Source: Fulvivirga sp. M361
GTDB taxonomy: Bacteria; Bacteroidota; Bacteroidia; Cytophagales; Cyclobacteriaceae
Direction of reading: 5' to 3'
Assembly (NCBI RefSeq): GCF_007097395.1
Contig: NZ_VKDC01000028.1
Coordinates: 1 to 64,000, forward strand
DNA length: 64,000 nt
The notes beneath the pieces are model-generated. The model saw only the letters and a list, made by a program, of their open reading frames with translations, was not told the origin of the DNA and did not search any database. Below are positions 42,232-52,500 of the stretch, piece after piece (positions within the stretch are counted from its first letter, which is position 1; every line of letters begins with the position of its first letter). The position numbers were made by a program, and so were the translations under genes.

Positions 42232-42954
42232 ATGACAAAACTAGATATTTTAGCCTTTGCCGCTCACCCTGATGATACAGAATTGAGTTGTGCGGGTACA
42301 TTGGCATCACATATTGCTAAAGGGTATAAGGTAGGCGTGGTAGATCTTACCCGGGGTGAACTAGGGACACGTGGAACGCCTGAAATAAGGGATAAAGAGG
42401 CCAAAGCATCAGCTGAGATACTCGGATTAGCCGTTCGTAGTAATTTGGAAATGGAAGATGGTTTTTTTGAAGCAGACCGGACTAACCAGTTAAAATTAGT
42501 CAGAGCCATTCGAACATACCGCCCTACGATACTATTTGCAAATGCCATAAAAGACAGACACCCGGACCATGGAAGAGGTGCTAAGCTTGCCGTTGAGGCT
42601 ACATTTTTATCTGGTTTGGTAAAAATTGAGGTGAAGGATGACGATGGACAATTGCTAGCCCCATGGCGCCCGCAAGTAGTCTATCACTATATTCAGAGTC
42701 AATTCATTTCACCGGACCTGATCGTAGACGTAAGTGCGCATTGGGATAAGAAAATGGAGGCCATACGCGCTTTTAAATCCCAGTTCCATGACCCGGATAA
42801 TGATGAGCCTGATACGTATATATCATCTCCTCAATTTATGGAAATGATAGAAGGCCGTGGGAAAGAACTGGGTCATTCAATAGGAGTGGCCTATGGTGAG
42901 GGGTTTACCGTTAACCGCAACATAGGAGTTACGGACCTTTTCAATTTGAAGTAA
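42232..42954 (+). CDS. bshB1: bacillithiol biosynthesis deacetylase BshB1
   Basis: A 240-residue protein of the PIG-L/LmbE family. The zinc motif AAHPDDTE lies at about 8-15 and a further HPDHGRGAK follows near 112. It removes acetate from GlcNAc-malate in bacillithiol synthesis, the low-molecular-weight thiol of many Bacteroidota. The start at 42232 (MTKLDILAFAAHPDD) is chosen over an ATG 21 nt earlier because homologues begin just before the zinc motif. Confidence 0.9.
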   Translation: MTKLDILAFAAHPDDTELSCAGTLASHIAKGYKVGVVDLTRGELGTRGTPEIRDKEAKASAEILGLAVRSNLEMEDGFFEADRTNQLKLVRAIRTYRPTILFANAIKDRHPDHGRGAKLAVEATFLSGLVKIEVKDDDGQLLAPWRPQVVYHYIQSQFISPDLIVDVSAHWDKKMEAIRAFKSQFHDPDNDEPDTYISSPQFMEMIEGRGKELGHSIGVAYGEGFTVNRNIGVTDLFNLK

Positions 42955-42970
42955 CTTCAAAGATATTCCG

Positions 42971-43864
42971 TTACTTTGAAGGTAAGGGCTTTACATCATA
43001 CCCTTGATCAGCCAATAACTTAAGTACGCTGATATCATCGGCCAGGTGTGAGGCACCTATAGCGAAAAAGGTGGGAGCCCGATTCATGTAACCTATCATT
43101 TTTGGCAACCACTCTTTATTTCGTTCTTCAATAAAATACTTTTTGAAATTTCGATTTCCTTCCACCGGGTGTAATGTATATTCCAAAGTATTATGCAAAT
43201 CCCCCTGCTTGTAGTATTCCACTACTTTTTCATAGTCCTCTACTTGTTCTTCAAAGTTGTTGATCGTATGTTTCAAAGAATGGATCTGATCTTCGAGCGC
43301 GAATTTTTCCAGCGCTGCTACTTCTCGCTCCACGGTTTCCAGTCCTAAGGAGATCAATCCGTTTGTTTCTGCCAGTTGCAGTAACTCTAATTCGTAGTAT
43401 CTGACCTTTTCCTTTTGGGCCAGACGTGTGATGGTAGTGGATAACATTACCGGCTTAAATTTGCTGTATACCATCTCAAATTTTAGCTTACCAACGCCCA
43501 ACTTGTCATGAAACAGTTTTTCAAGCTGTTTAAATTCTTCTTTGGTCAGGTAATCCTTTAAAGACTCATGGTGTTCCAGATGGGCAGCCTTGTTTAATTC
43601 GTGCTTGGCATGGTGGTCCAACAGTGTTTCTGTAGATAAAATTTTGCATGCTTTTAACTTTTCCAGGCCTTCCTGTGGGATGCTGTACTTACTTTCAGGT
43701 ACAAACTTGAGTATAGCCATTATATAGGAGGGAGTCTCTAATCCGTTACCGCTTACTTCCCATAGAATGGCGTTCTTCTTGTAGTTTTGAGCACTTACAT
43801 TTGAAGAGATGACAAAAATTAAGATCAATGACAGCATTGAAGTGAACCGTACAGCTTTATTCAT
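42971..43864 (-). CDS. TraB/GumN-family protein
   Basis: A 297-residue exported protein whose signal peptide ends near NVSAQ (residue 26). The TraB/GumN pattern includes ILWEVSGNGLETPSYIMA near the start, ETVEREVAALE in the middle and FFAIGASHLADD near the end. The first motif usually reads G(T/S)xH; here the His appears replaced (YIMAILKF), so catalytic capacity is uncertain. Some members of this superfamily are metalloproteases, but this subfamily is undefined. Divergent from the DUF2721 gene. Confidence 0.82.
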   Translation of the reverse strand: MNKAVRFTSMLSLILIFVISSNVSAQNYKKNAILWEVSGNGLETPSYIMAILKFVPESKYSIPQEGLEKLKACKILSTETLLDHHAKHELNKAAHLEHHESLKDYLTKEEFKQLEKLFHDKLGVGKLKFEMVYSKFKPVMLSTTITRLAQKEKVRYYELELLQLAETNGLISLGLETVEREVAALEKFALEDQIHSLKHTINNFEEQVEDYEKVVEYYKQGDLHNTLEYTLHPVEGNRNFKKYFIEERNKEWLPKMIGYMNRAPTFFAIGASHLADDISVLKLLADQGYDVKPLPSK

Positions 43865-43926
43865 AAGTAATTTTGATTACAAGGTACAACTGGTATTATT
43901 GCGAATCTATAAAAATATTTTCTATA

Positions 43927-44316
43927 ATGTCTATTAATATTACTACACCTGCTTTACTGTTTCCTGCAATATCGTTGCTTTTATTAGCCTATACAAATCG
44001 TTTTTTGGCTATAGCAACGTTGATCAGGGGACTTCATAAAAAACATAAAGAATATCCGGACCATGGGGTTATATCAGGTCAGATCCGAAACCTTAAAACG
44101 AGGTTGAGCCTGATAAAAAATATGCAGATTTTCGGTATTTCAAGCTTCTTCCTGTGTGTACTGAGCATGTTCATGCTATTCAGCGAGAACGAAAAATGGG
44201 GGAATTATATTTTTGGCGCCAGCATATTGTTCTTACTGGTATCATTAGGCATATCACTTAGGGAGATTCAAATAAGTACAAAAGCATTAAACCTCGAACT
44301 AAGTGATATGCAATAA
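43927..44316 (+). CDS. DUF2721 membrane protein
   Basis: 129 residues with three membrane spans (LLFPAISLLLLAYTNRFLAI, IFGISSFFLCVLSMFMLF, YIFGASILFLLVSLGISL) and the pattern of DUF2721 proteins (ITTPALLFPAISLL at the N-terminus, RNLKTRLSLIKNMQ in the loop, a final helix LREIQISTKALNLEL). The start at 43927 is chosen since the 18 extra residues from 43873 do not fit the family. Function unknown. Confidence 0.8.
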   Translation: MSINITTPALLFPAISLLLLAYTNRFLAIATLIRGLHKKHKEYPDHGVISGQIRNLKTRLSLIKNMQIFGISSFFLCVLSMFMLFSENEKWGNYIFGASILFLLVSLGISLREIQISTKALNLELSDMQ

Positions 44317-44319
44317 AAA

Positions 44320-45150
44320 CTAATGCACGATTAAAGAGTCAATTTCTGCACCCTCCGGCATAGTGAATAGAGAGGGTTCAGGTCGTTTTGCGGAAAATTT
44401 AACATCAGTGAAATTTACTTTATAACGCAGGTCTCCGATCTTGCCATCTTTAAAAAAGTGACCTTCGATATAAGCCGGTACTAACAGGCCGTCAGCGGTT
44501 TGCCATTCTTTGTACAGAAGTACGTTGTATTCCTCTGTTTCCAGATCAGTAAAGTAGGTGACTGTATACAAAAGCAGCTCCAGTTGAAATGTTTCAGGAT
44601 TGAAATGTGCAATGTAATAGTCTTTACTTGCGTCACCAATGCCTTCGCCATAAACCACTTTTAGGGCACGGTATGTTTTATCTTCTATCGTTCGTTCTCC
44701 CAGATCTTCATAGATAGCACCGTCATCTGCCAGTACAGGAGGGATGGTAAAGAAGTAAAATAAGAGATTGTGATAAAAACGTGGAGGCAATGGACCAAAG
44801 GCTTCTTTTGAAGGTGTTACCCAGGTTTCTTTTCCATCCATACCCAATACATATTGTTCGCTTTCAATACGGACGTTACGGTTCCACAGGTCCACTGTAT
44901 GCGTCTCAACCTTATCACCTCCAAGGGTAGAATTAACGGCATAGGTCAAACTTACATAACCTTTCCAGGTGTCTAAGCCTCCATGCGCTTTCAATACGTT
45001 TTGGAACAACGCAGGATAAGCGCTCATATCTATTGGAGTATCAGTAGATGCAACTTCTTTTTCGACGGTTGTATTCTCTGAGTCAGGTGTGCTGGAAGTA
45101 CAAGCAGCCAAAATAGATACTAATAATATAGCTGTCAGGGATCTTTTCAT
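44320..45150 (-). CDS. DUF6503-like lipoprotein
   Basis: A 276-residue lipoprotein with lipobox ILAAC at about 14-18, followed by an acidic linker. The body (NVLKAHGGLDTWKGYVSLTY, WVTPSKEAFGPLPPRF, DYYIAHFNPETFQLELLLYTV) resembles DUF6503 / LolA-like open beta-barrels in Bacteroidota. Likely anchored in a membrane and binding a lipid or lipoprotein (inference). It shares orientation and overall type with the next gene, 45274-46002, which starts with the same kind of HxxxGGxxxWxxV pattern. Confidence 0.75.
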   Translation of the reverse strand: MKRSLTAILLVSILAACTSSTPDSENTTVEKEVASTDTPIDMSAYPALFQNVLKAHGGLDTWKGYVSLTYAVNSTLGGDKVETHTVDLWNRNVRIESEQYVLGMDGKETWVTPSKEAFGPLPPRFYHNLLFYFFTIPPVLADDGAIYEDLGERTIEDKTYRALKVVYGEGIGDASKDYYIAHFNPETFQLELLLYTVTYFTDLETEEYNVLLYKEWQTADGLLVPAYIEGHFFKDGKIGDLRYKVNFTDVKFSAKRPEPSLFTMPEGAEIDSLIVH

Positions 45151-45273
45151 AATTCTATATTTGCTAATGTTGAAAGTTTACTTAAAACTACACAGGTATT
45201 AAGGATTAGGCGTGTCTTTGAGTTGACAACTGCATGAACACACTAAAATTATTTGAGAGCAGGGAAAGAAACG

Positions 45274-46002
45274 TTATTCCGAAGGCCTCTTGAATATGTT
45301 TTTGTCGATGGATTCATTCATAACTACTTCGTCGAAAATGATCACAGAATTTTGCCCCATGATACTTGTTTCATATCGATGAGGCATGAGAATTCCCAGG
45401 TTCGTCTCTTTGTAATCACTTAATTTAGTTTGTATTGAAGTGCTGGTACCAGTCTCGCTTGCCATAGTTAAACTAGTAGAGACAGGCATGTAGTTTTCTT
45501 TATCGAAGTAGAAATAGACCTTTTCTGCGCTGTCTTTATCTTTTATGATCTGCAATTTATAGGTTTCCACACCGTCTACTTCTTCTGTACCTTTCAGAAT
45601 TACTTCATAACCTTTTTCCTTATAATAGATCCAATCCGGTTCCAGGCTTTGCTGGCTTTGAAGTAATTGCTTTGTCATAGGTTCCGGCATGGATTGAACG
45701 GCATTACTTCCTGTCATGGGGTTGATCATCCAGGCGTCAGTCCCATCATAACCTTGTACTATTTTATGGCCCATAGCGTCTGTTTCCGTATAAATAAAGT
45801 TAGGTTTCATTTGTACGATTTTGGTTTTAAGCTCGCCCATGGGTAGGCTCATTTTGGTCATGATCCTGATGCTTTTTACCTTATTCCATGCTTCTTTTCC
45901 TCCACTATTTTCAATATGTTTCCTGAGAATAGTTTCAGCAGTTTGAGCTTGTACAAAACCTATAGTTAAAAGTAGTGTGACCAGGTAAGGAGAAAATTTC
46001 AT
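45274..46002 (-). CDS. LolA-like outer-membrane lipoprotein-sorting family protein
   Basis: A 242-residue secreted protein; the signal peptide ends near FVQAQ (residue 20). The mature part begins ETILRKHIENSGGKEAWNKV and has the alternating strands of LolA-like half barrels (MKPNFIYTETDAMGHKIVQG, YDGTDAWMINP). Such proteins are often annotated as outer membrane lipoprotein-sorting proteins. True Lol function is not shown. Confidence 0.8.
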   Translation of the reverse strand: MKFSPYLVTLLLTIGFVQAQTAETILRKHIENSGGKEAWNKVKSIRIMTKMSLPMGELKTKIVQMKPNFIYTETDAMGHKIVQGYDGTDAWMINPMTGSNAVQSMPEPMTKQLLQSQQSLEPDWIYYKEKGYEVILKGTEEVDGVETYKLQIIKDKDSAEKVYFYFDKENYMPVSTSLTMASETGTSTSIQTKLSDYKETNLGILMPHRYETSIMGQNSVIIFDEVVMNESIDKNIFKRPSE

Positions 46003-46135
46003 GATATCGATTTGTAGATTAACCTATTTACTGAATGTAAACATACAATGATAGGTGACTTGGAAGAACTAACCCAGTAAAAATAGATTTTAGCTGAATT
46101 ATTAAACAATAGCAACGGGCAGCGGTTCAATGTTC

Positions 46136-46828
46136 ATGAAACAATATGTAATAGTAGGCGGGAGTTCAGGGATCGGTTTGAGTATTGCCAACTCTCTTTC
46201 AGCAGCAGGTAATAAAGTGCGTGTTCTGTCAAGAAGTTCCAATGACGTATGGGATGAAAACATCGAATACAGACAGGTAGATGTGCTCAATGAAATGCCT
46301 GAAAATGATCTTGAAGAATTAAATGGGTTGGTCTATTGTCCCGGATCGATCAATTTAAGGCCCTTTCAAAGCCTTTCCGAAAATGATTATCTTAATGATT
46401 TTCAGATCAACGTGATCGGCGCTGTAAAAACAATAAAGACTTTTTTAAAAGCGTTGAAAAAGACGGAAGGATCTTCCATCATCTTATTCAGTACAGTGGC
46501 TGTTGCGCAGGGTATGCCATTCCATGCATCAGTTGCCAGTTCAAAAGGTGCCGTAGAGGGTCTGACACGTTCACTTGCTGCTGAACTGGCTCCAAAGGTA
46601 CGTGTAAATTGCATTGCTCCTTCTATCACGGACACACCTTTGGCGGCTAAGCTTTTATCTAATGACGAAAAGAAAGAAAAATCAGGAGAACGACATCCTC
46701 TGAAAAGGGTTGGGAGGCCTGAAGATGTAGCTTCCGTAGCTTCTTTCTTACTGTCTGAACAGGCTTCATGGATCTCTGGTCAGGTACTGGGAGTGGATGG
46801 AGGGATGTCTGCACTACGCCCACTATAG
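46136..46828 (+). CDS. SDR-family oxidoreductase, catalytic Tyr apparently replaced
   Basis: 230 residues from the Met before KQYVIVGG. The Rossmann motif GGSSGIG (about 7-13) and NLNG-type features are clear. The catalytic Ser is likely in LFSTVAV, but the YxxxK motif reads VASSK (in FHASVASSKGAVEG), so Tyr is replaced by Val while Lys is kept. A C-terminal QVLGVDGGMSA is typical of SDRs. It may use another residue or be a non-classical reductase. The ATG at 46130 is an alternative start. No operon partner is evident. Confidence 0.88.
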   Translation: MKQYVIVGGSSGIGLSIANSLSAAGNKVRVLSRSSNDVWDENIEYRQVDVLNEMPENDLEELNGLVYCPGSINLRPFQSLSENDYLNDFQINVIGAVKTIKTFLKALKKTEGSSIILFSTVAVAQGMPFHASVASSKGAVEGLTRSLAAELAPKVRVNCIAPSITDTPLAAKLLSNDEKKEKSGERHPLKRVGRPEDVASVASFLLSEQASWISGQVLGVDGGMSALRPL

Positions 46829-46863
46829 TATATTCTTCCTACGCGTTAGCAGTTAATTGATTT

Positions 46864-49503
46864 ATGTGTATGTTTAAAGGTATGACCTTTAGACGTTTAT
46901 TTATCTGCGCTTATTTGGCCATCAATTACCTCTCCTCGTGTACAGAAAATACAGAAGAATTGACTCCTGGTATTTCACTGGAATTAGCAGAATACCGTAA
47001 TTCTGTTATTTCTGATGTTGTTTATGACCTCAACTTTAACTTACCAGAGGATCCGGATGTTGCCATAAATGCTGAGTTGAAATTGTCTTTCACATTATCA
47101 TCAACAGACCGTGATTTGGTGTTGGATTTTAATGCCGGAGATGAGTTGGTCCAAGAGGTACAGGATGAAAACGGGCCTGTGCCTTTTAGTGTACAGAATG
47201 AACATCTTGTAATAAAAAGAGAGGCGCTGGCATCGCATAATCATTTTTATATCAAGTTCATTGCGGGTGATCGATCGCTTAACAGAAAAGAGAATTTTTT
47301 ATATTCTTTATTTGTACCGGCGAAGGCTTCCAGCTGTTTCCCCGTATTTGACCAGCCCGATATAAAAGCTAAATATCGCTTGACGTTGCAGGTCCCGGCT
47401 GCTTGGAGCGCTATATCTAATGGACCTTCCCACGTAAGTGACAGCTCATCCAACCGCAAAAAAATCACTTTTCAGGAAACATTACCTATCAGTAGTTATC
47501 TTTTTGCTTTTGCAGCAGGTGAATTTCAAGCCATTACAAAAGAAATCAATGGAAGGGAACTCACCATGTATCATAGGGAAACGGATCAGGATAGGGTAGA
47601 ACGTAATTCAGGAGCTATTTTTGACTGGCATATTAAGTCATTGGAGTGGTTGGAAGAGTATACCGGCATCCCATACCCTTTTGGGAAATTTCATTTCGTA
47701 CTGTTGCCTTCTTTCCAATTCGGAGGTATGGAGCACCCCGGAGCGATATTTTATAAGTCCTCCAGTCTGTTTTTGGATGAATCACATACGTTGACAGAAG
47801 AGTTGAGGCGCGCACGGCTCATAGCACATGAAACGGCGCATATGTGGTTTGGAGATCTTGTGACTATGAAGTGGTTTGACGACGTATGGCTGAAAGAGGT
47901 ATTTGCCAATTTTATGGCTGCAAAAATTGTTCAACCCAACTATCCGCAGATTAATCATGACTTGCAGTTTATAATGTCTCATTATCCGGGCGCCTATGCG
48001 GTAGACAGGACCCAGGGCTCACACCCTATCCAGCAGCCTCTTGATAATTTAAAGGCGGCGGGATCACTTTATGGAGCCATTATTTACCAAAAAGCCCCTA
48101 TAGTGATGCGTATGCTGGAGGATAATATGGGGGAGCAAGCTTTTCAGACAGGAATAAGAACTTACCTGGAAAAATACCAGTTTGCCAATGCGTCCTGGGA
48201 CGATCTCATTGGAATATTATCTCAAAATACAGACTATAAACTGGATAGGTGGAATAATCATTGGGTAAAAAGTCCTGAGATGCCTCATATAAGATATAAC
48301 ATGAGGCAAAAGAGAGACACCATAAATAAATTCGATCTTTTCACCTACCGCAAGGATGAACAGTCCAATATTTGGTGGCCTCAGAAATTGGAGTTGCTCC
48401 TAGGGTGGGCTGATAGTGCGCATCATATTGAAGTTAATAAAACGTCCAGACGACTCAATGTAGCTGAGGGGATAGGGCTTCCTTTTCCTGAATATGTATT
48501 TACCAACTCAGATGGCGCCGGGTATGGATATTTTAGCATGAAATCCGCTAGCATTGAATACTACCTGGAAAATATCCATGAAGAAACGGATGAGGTGATC
48601 CGTGGGGCAGTCTGGATGAGTTTGTACGAAAACATGTTGTATGGTAAGGTAGACCCTGAGCGATTTGCCATGGCATTGATGAATAATATAGTGACAGAAC
48701 AAGAGCCGTTGATAGTTTCTTATTTGATGGACGTACTTAAGCAAACCTTTTGGATTTATCTTAATGATAATCAGCGTGATATGATAATTCCGAGGTTGGA
48801 AGGGGTACTTTTGAACCGACTTTTGAGCACTGAAAATGATAATTTAAGGACCACCTATTTTCGAGCGCTGACAACGTTTACATTTACCGCAAAAGGCACC
48901 CAACTTCTGCATTCCATATACCTGGATAAAATGGAAATACCGGACCTTTTGTTTTCTGAGAACGATAAAATAAAACTGGCTTATGAACTTGCTGTGAGGG
49001 AGGTGGAAGGATGTCAAAGACTTATGGAAGATCGATTTCAAAAAATAGAAAACCCGGACAGGAGAGACCGGATGCGGTTTGTAATGCAGGCCCTGTCTGC
49101 TGATGAACAGGATAGAGATACATTTTTTAATAGCTTGAAAGACGTGGTCAACAGATCAAATGAAGAATGGGTATTGGAAGCATTGTATTATTTGCATCAT
49201 CCCCTTAGGACTTCGGAATCTGCAAAATACATTAAGGAGAGCCTGGAATTATTGGAAGAAATAGCTGAGACTGGAGACATCTTTTTTCCTAAAAGATGGC
49301 TCGACCGAACGTTAGAAAACCATCAGTCCGAAGAAGCTGAAGATGCAGTCAGGCAGTTTCTCTATGACCATAATAAGTATCGTTCCGATTTGAAAAATAA
49401 GCTATTGCAATCTTCTGACCACCTTTTTAGATCAGAGAATGTACGACAAAGTTGGGGTGAGTTAAAGCGTAAAGAAAGCCTTGAAGATGATAAAGGTGAA
49501 TAA
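46864..49503 (+). CDS. M1-family aminopeptidase, lipoprotein
   Basis: An 879-residue M1 metallopeptidase with substrate motif GGMEH (287-291) and zinc motif HETAHMWFGD (His322, Glu323, His326) with third ligand Glu345 in LKEVFAN. The N-terminus carries a lipobox, YLSSC, at about 22-26, so the enzyme is probably a membrane-anchored periplasmic or surface peptidase. The C-terminal half is helical, as in ERAP-like M1 enzymes. M7 (46882) is an alternative start that shortens the signal peptide. Confidence 0.92.
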   Translation: MCMFKGMTFRRLFICAYLAINYLSSCTENTEELTPGISLELAEYRNSVISDVVYDLNFNLPEDPDVAINAELKLSFTLSSTDRDLVLDFNAGDELVQEVQDENGPVPFSVQNEHLVIKREALASHNHFYIKFIAGDRSLNRKENFLYSLFVPAKASSCFPVFDQPDIKAKYRLTLQVPAAWSAISNGPSHVSDSSSNRKKITFQETLPISSYLFAFAAGEFQAITKEINGRELTMYHRETDQDRVERNSGAIFDWHIKSLEWLEEYTGIPYPFGKFHFVLLPSFQFGGMEHPGAIFYKSSSLFLDESHTLTEELRRARLIAHETAHMWFGDLVTMKWFDDVWLKEVFANFMAAKIVQPNYPQINHDLQFIMSHYPGAYAVDRTQGSHPIQQPLDNLKAAGSLYGAIIYQKAPIVMRMLEDNMGEQAFQTGIRTYLEKYQFANASWDDLIGILSQNTDYKLDRWNNHWVKSPEMPHIRYNMRQKRDTINKFDLFTYRKDEQSNIWWPQKLELLLGWADSAHHIEVNKTSRRLNVAEGIGLPFPEYVFTNSDGAGYGYFSMKSASIEYYLENIHEETDEVIRGAVWMSLYENMLYGKVDPERFAMALMNNIVTEQEPLIVSYLMDVLKQTFWIYLNDNQRDMIIPRLEGVLLNRLLSTENDNLRTTYFRALTTFTFTAKGTQLLHSIYLDKMEIPDLLFSENDKIKLAYELAVREVEGCQRLMEDRFQKIENPDRRDRMRFVMQALSADEQDRDTFFNSLKDVVNRSNEEWVLEALYYLHHPLRTSESAKYIKESLELLEEIAETGDIFFPKRWLDRTLENHQSEEAEDAVRQFLYDHNKYRSDLKNKLLQSSDHLFRSENVRQSWGELKRKESLEDDKGE

Positions 49504-49579
49504 TTTTTTGTGTGGTTGTTGGATACCACAGTAACCTTTTATTAATTCATGTTGTCAATTAGAATAGTCCGCGTAGTGT

Positions 49580-52500
49580 ATGAGTGAGGAGCTTTTAAAG
49601 GCTGTTATCCAAATGTTTGCCATTGTAGCCAAAGAACGGGTGACAGAGGATGAACGTGCTAATATTAAAGATTTTCTATTAGTCCACCTTAACCAGGAAG
49701 CGATTGGTTATTACCTGAAACTATTCGATGACTATTGCTGTGAATATGAAGTAGAAGCTGCGAAGGACCTTGAAAACCTGGATTCTGAGACACTGGCTTT
49801 CGTTGACGACTGGGCAAAGATCATGGCCATTGCCAAACAGGTGAATGAGGCCTTAACCATGCAGCAGAAAGTAGTAATGATCGTTAAGATCGTTGAACTC
49901 CTTTATGCGGATGGTGATATTTCAGAACGCCAGGAAAATCTTATCTTTTATATCAGCGAAGCGTTAAAGATCGGAAGACGGGATATTATGACGATCAAGT
50001 CATTTATTATTGGTCAGGATCCAGATGAACTATCATCTCGCAATATCCTTATTATCGATGAAGGATCTGGTGATTTGGAAATCGAGGGGCCTAGTATGGT
50101 GGCAAAGAACCTGACGGGACTAATTGCTATTCTCAGACTTCCTGATATTGAGACCTACTTTATTAAGTACTTGGGTATCTCTACTTTATACTTGAATAGC
50201 ATCCAGTTAAAAAGCCGGAAAATAGACATATTCCCTACGGGTAGTACGATACGTGGCTCTAAGATCAACACAATTTATTACAGCGACATCGTTAGCCGGT
50301 TTTTGATAGGGCAGGTGGAAACGAATCTTACTCTTTCTGCAGAGCATATTTTCTACCACTTTAAAAGTGGAAGGGCGGGCTTGCAAAATGTTGGCCTGAC
50401 CGTTGAAGGTGGTAAGCTAATAGGTATCATGGGGTCCAGCGGGTCGGGTAAATCTACCTTTTTGAATGTGTTGAATGGTTCGGAACGTCCATCGAGTGGG
50501 CGTGTACTTATCAATGGGGTCAACATTCATGAATATCCTGAAAAAGTGGAAGGAGTGATTGGTTATATTCCTCAGGATGACCTGCTTATTGAAGAGCTTA
50601 CCGTATTTGAGAACCTTTACTACGCTGCGCGCCTTTGTTTTGAACAATATTCGGCTAAGACTACCGAACGGTTAGTTGAAAAAGTGCTTCTGAACCTTGG
50701 ACTGTCAGAGATAAGAAACCTCAAAGTAGGGTCTCCTCTTGAAAAAACCATTAGTGGTGGCCAGCGCAAGCGGGTGAACATCGGATTGGAATTATTGAGA
50801 GAACCTAGTGTATTGTTTGTAGATGAACCTACCTCCGGGTTATCATCTCAGGACTCTGAGAATATCATGGATTTGCTCAAGGAGCTATCACTGCGTGGTA
50901 AAATGGTGTTTGTCGTCATACATCAGCCATCGTCAGACATCTTTAAAATGTTTGATAACTTACTCATTCTTGATATTGGAGGCCTGCAGATCTATTATGG
51001 AAATCCCATTGAAGCCGTTACTTACTTCAAGGAAATAGTCAATGCTGCCAATAAAAATCAGAGCGCCTGCCCCGAATGTGGTAATGTAAATGCAGAGCAA
51101 ATTTTCAGCATCATAGAAACCAGGGTGGTCAATGAATTCGGACGTCTCACGAATGTGCGTAAAATTTCACCCGGTCAGTGGTATCAATTTTTCAGAGATT
51201 CGATCAAGATCCCGAAGGTCAGACACTCGGAAGAAAAGATCAAAACCAGGCAACATATTCCCGGCTGGTTCAGCCAGCTGAAAGTGTTTATAACACGAGA
51301 TATACTCGCTAAAATGTCCAACAGACAGTACCTGGCTATCAACTTGTTGGAGGCCCCACTGCTGGCTATGTTCATGTCTTTTCTGGTTCGCTATTATTCC
51401 ACCATTGGTGATTCAGAAAGGACCTATTCATTTTATCAAAACGAGAATATCCCAATATACTTTTTCATGAGTATCATAGTGGCGCTTTTTATGGGCTTGA
51501 CAGTGAGTGCTGAAGAAATATTTCGAGATCGGCGTATATTGAAAAGAGAGCGGTTTCTTAACCTAAGCAAGAGCGGTTACCTGGTTTCTAAAATACTGGT
51601 CTTATTCATGATCTCAGCCGTACAAACGATCAGTTTTGTGATGATTGGGGATATGATCTTACAAATAGAAGGAATGGGACTACGTTATTGGATGATCCTT
51701 TTTAGCTGTTCGGCTTGTGCTAACTTACTTGGGCTGAACATATCTGCTACTTTCAATTCCGCTGTTACCATCTATATTCTGATCCCGTTATTATTGATCC
51801 CACAGCTCTTGTTAAGTGGGGTGGTGATCAATTTTGATAAGTTTAACCCATCAGTGACTACACTGGATGGCGTACCATTGGTAGGGGAGTTTATGGCATC
51901 CAGGTGGGCTTTTGAGGCGGCTATGGTCACACAGTTTAAAGACAATGCTTTCGAATCTCAGTTTTATCATTTGGACCGTCAGGCTGCACTTGCAGAATAT
52001 AAGAAGCTCTATCATATTCCAACGGTACAGAGTAAACTGGTCTATGCTTTTAATAATTTAAAAGAACGACTTACACCAAAAAGAGAACGAATTAGTAAGT
52101 CGCTCAGTATCGTAAGAAATGAAATAGAAGATGAATTGGAGATAGTAGGCGCTGATAAATTTACCCAAATGGACCGACTTTACATTGATAAGTTTGATTC
52201 CCTTGGTTATATGGAGGCCAACCGGTTCTTAACTACCATGGAGCGTTTTTATAGTCAACGATATGCAAACACCGTTAGACAGAAGGACCATATCATCGAC
52301 TCTTTGACTGCTACGCCTCAGACGAAGAAGTCCTTTGATTCAATGAGGTTCGTTTATCAAAACGAAGCTATTTATACCACACTTACCAACCGCACTTCAG
52401 TCCATCGTGTTATTGAGGTGGAAGATCGTTTGATTCAGAAGATCTATCCTATCTATTTTGAAGACCATGACCCCGGGCATTTACTGGATGTAAGGTCTAA

